Part shown: positions 14,198 through 14,759 of the stretch, in pieces | Position numbering within the stretch: the stretch's first letter is position 1 | Layout: each line of letters opens with the position of its first letter | NCBI GenBank assembly: GCA_910580005.1 | Contig: CAJTXH010000067.1 | Location: 1-14,759 of the forward strand | Direction: 5' to 3' | Source: an uncultured Lachnospiraceae bacterium | GTDB taxonomy: Bacteria; Bacillota; Clostridia; Lachnospirales; Lachnospiraceae | Length of the DNA: 14,759 bases | The notes under the pieces: generated by a model | Database searches by the model: none | The model's input: the letters and a program-made list of their open reading frames with translations, nothing else | What the model was told of the DNA's origin: nothing | Made by a program: the position numbers and the translations under genes

Positions 14198-14716
14198 AAT
14201 AATCTCTCCTTCTTTCTGTAAATATATTTTAGTTTATTATCACTTACATTTATTTGTTATGGAACTTAATTATAAATTGGTTTTAATTATTTGTTTTTTA
14301 ATAACTAAAAAAATGGTATAATAGCTTTAGTTATGTTTATCTTTATTGCTCCAGATTTTCTGCAAACTATATCCCCCCTTTCATTTTCTTGAAGCAATAT
14401 CTTTTATCAATCTTATCCCATAACCCACATATATGCTTAAAACAGACAATAGTGCATCTAAAGAACACTAGTTTCAGGGACTATAATTTCTATAACAAGA
14501 ATTAGTTCTACTTTATAGTAAACTATAATACTAATGTATATATCAAAAAAGATACCTTTCTATAAAAATTATAACACAAATTTTCCTGTTTGACGATACC
14601 CAAAATAATTTCATGACAGAACAAACGCATGTATAAATAAAGAGGAAAGGAATAAAAAATTCCTTAATGCAATATTTTTGAACACATTTGCCCTGGTAAA
14701 AAATTCACGTCCGTTT
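14198..14716. other. Noncoding stretch upstream of the chemoreceptor
   Basis: AT-rich with no supported gene. It must contain the chemoreceptor promoter; TTCCAT-17-GATAAT on the minus strand just upstream (within 14234-14265) is a weak candidate. A sigma-28 type motility promoter was looked for and not seen. Purine-rich minus-strand sequence around 14380 (a G6 run, plus strand CCCCCC) resembles an RBS, but only a 12-codon frame follows. Confidence 0.4.
14301..14334 (+). promoter_or_regulatory. Inverted repeat flanking a -10 like TATAAT
   Basis: ATAACTAAA (14301-14309) and TTTAGTTAT (14326-14334) are perfect 9-bp complements, and TATAAT (14317-14322, plus strand) lies between them. This geometry is that of a promoter with an overlapping operator, or of a weak hairpin. 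No plus-strand gene follows within the window, and the -35 region is poor. Confidence 0.3.
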
Positions 14717-14759
14717 CATAAATTTCCAGTTATAATTCTGGGCTTTGCCAGTAAACAGC
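14717..14759 (+). repeat. 42-bp dispersed repeat, copy B (window edge)
   Basis: CATAAATTTCCAG through GCCAGTAAACAGC repeats 6299-6340 in the same orientation with one extra T and one T/C change. The window ends within it, so its full length is unknown. Confidence 0.75.

Noticed and set aside
1..14759. CRISPR array, tRNA or rRNA
   Set aside because: No regularly spaced repeats, cloverleaf-like segments or conserved rRNA tracts were seen on reading both strands.

Overview
The window looks like part of a low-GC Firmicutes chromosome, most likely a Clostridia member close to Lachnospiraceae. The evidence is AT-rich coding sequence, GGAGG-type ribosome binding sites, a Gram-positive SOS box in front of uvrB, Clostridia-style transposases, DUF1648/DUF3021 membrane proteins and a two-TM chemoreceptor. 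The genus cannot be fixed from the sequence alone.

Region 1 (1 to about 2720, mobile debris). A decayed tyrosine integrase and the N-terminal third of an IS4-type transposase lie on the minus strand. They are followed by the C-terminal part of a conjugative or mobilizable-element relaxase. The relaxase is interrupted by a 1.3 kb IS4-type insertion sequence. Removing that element together with one copy of its 6-bp target duplication (CATATG) restores the relaxase frame exactly. The inserted element itself looks dead: its second catalytic Asp is Gly and its 3' end is frameshifted.

Region 2 (about 2757 to 6410, decayed cargo). It holds an ABC exporter pseudogene with several stops and frameshifts, then an intact-looking alpha/beta hydrolase of the proline-iminopeptidase type. 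A short coupled ORF follows and runs into the remains of a type II toxin-antitoxin module (antitoxin tail and ParE/RelE-like toxin with a premature stop). After that come about 600 bp of unassigned fragments, including one copy of a 42-bp repeat that recurs at the right edge of the window.

Region 3 (6413 to 8615). Full-length uvrB on the minus strand has a strong RBS, a plausible sigma-A promoter and a GAAC-N4-GTTC SOS box. Its first 80 or so codons are much richer in GC than the rest, which suggests a mosaic gene.

Region 4 (8863 to about 9780). A truncated DUF1648 (SdpI-like) gene is fused by deletion to a DUF3021 gene. The end of the DUF3021 gene is replaced by antisense fragments of at least two transposases.

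Region 5 (10107 to 14197, all minus strand, ordinary chromosomal genes). It contains a GNAT acetyltransferase, a CLC-family anion transporter just upstream of it (probably one transcript) with a hairpin-bearing leader, and a large methyl-accepting chemotaxis protein starting at TTG. The last 560 bases hold no convincing gene and end inside the second copy of the 42-bp repeat.

I found no CRISPR array, tRNA or rRNA. No complete, clearly undescribed system is visible. The most suggestive lead is the exporter, hydrolase and short coupled ORF set, which may be the wreck of a small exported-peptide locus.
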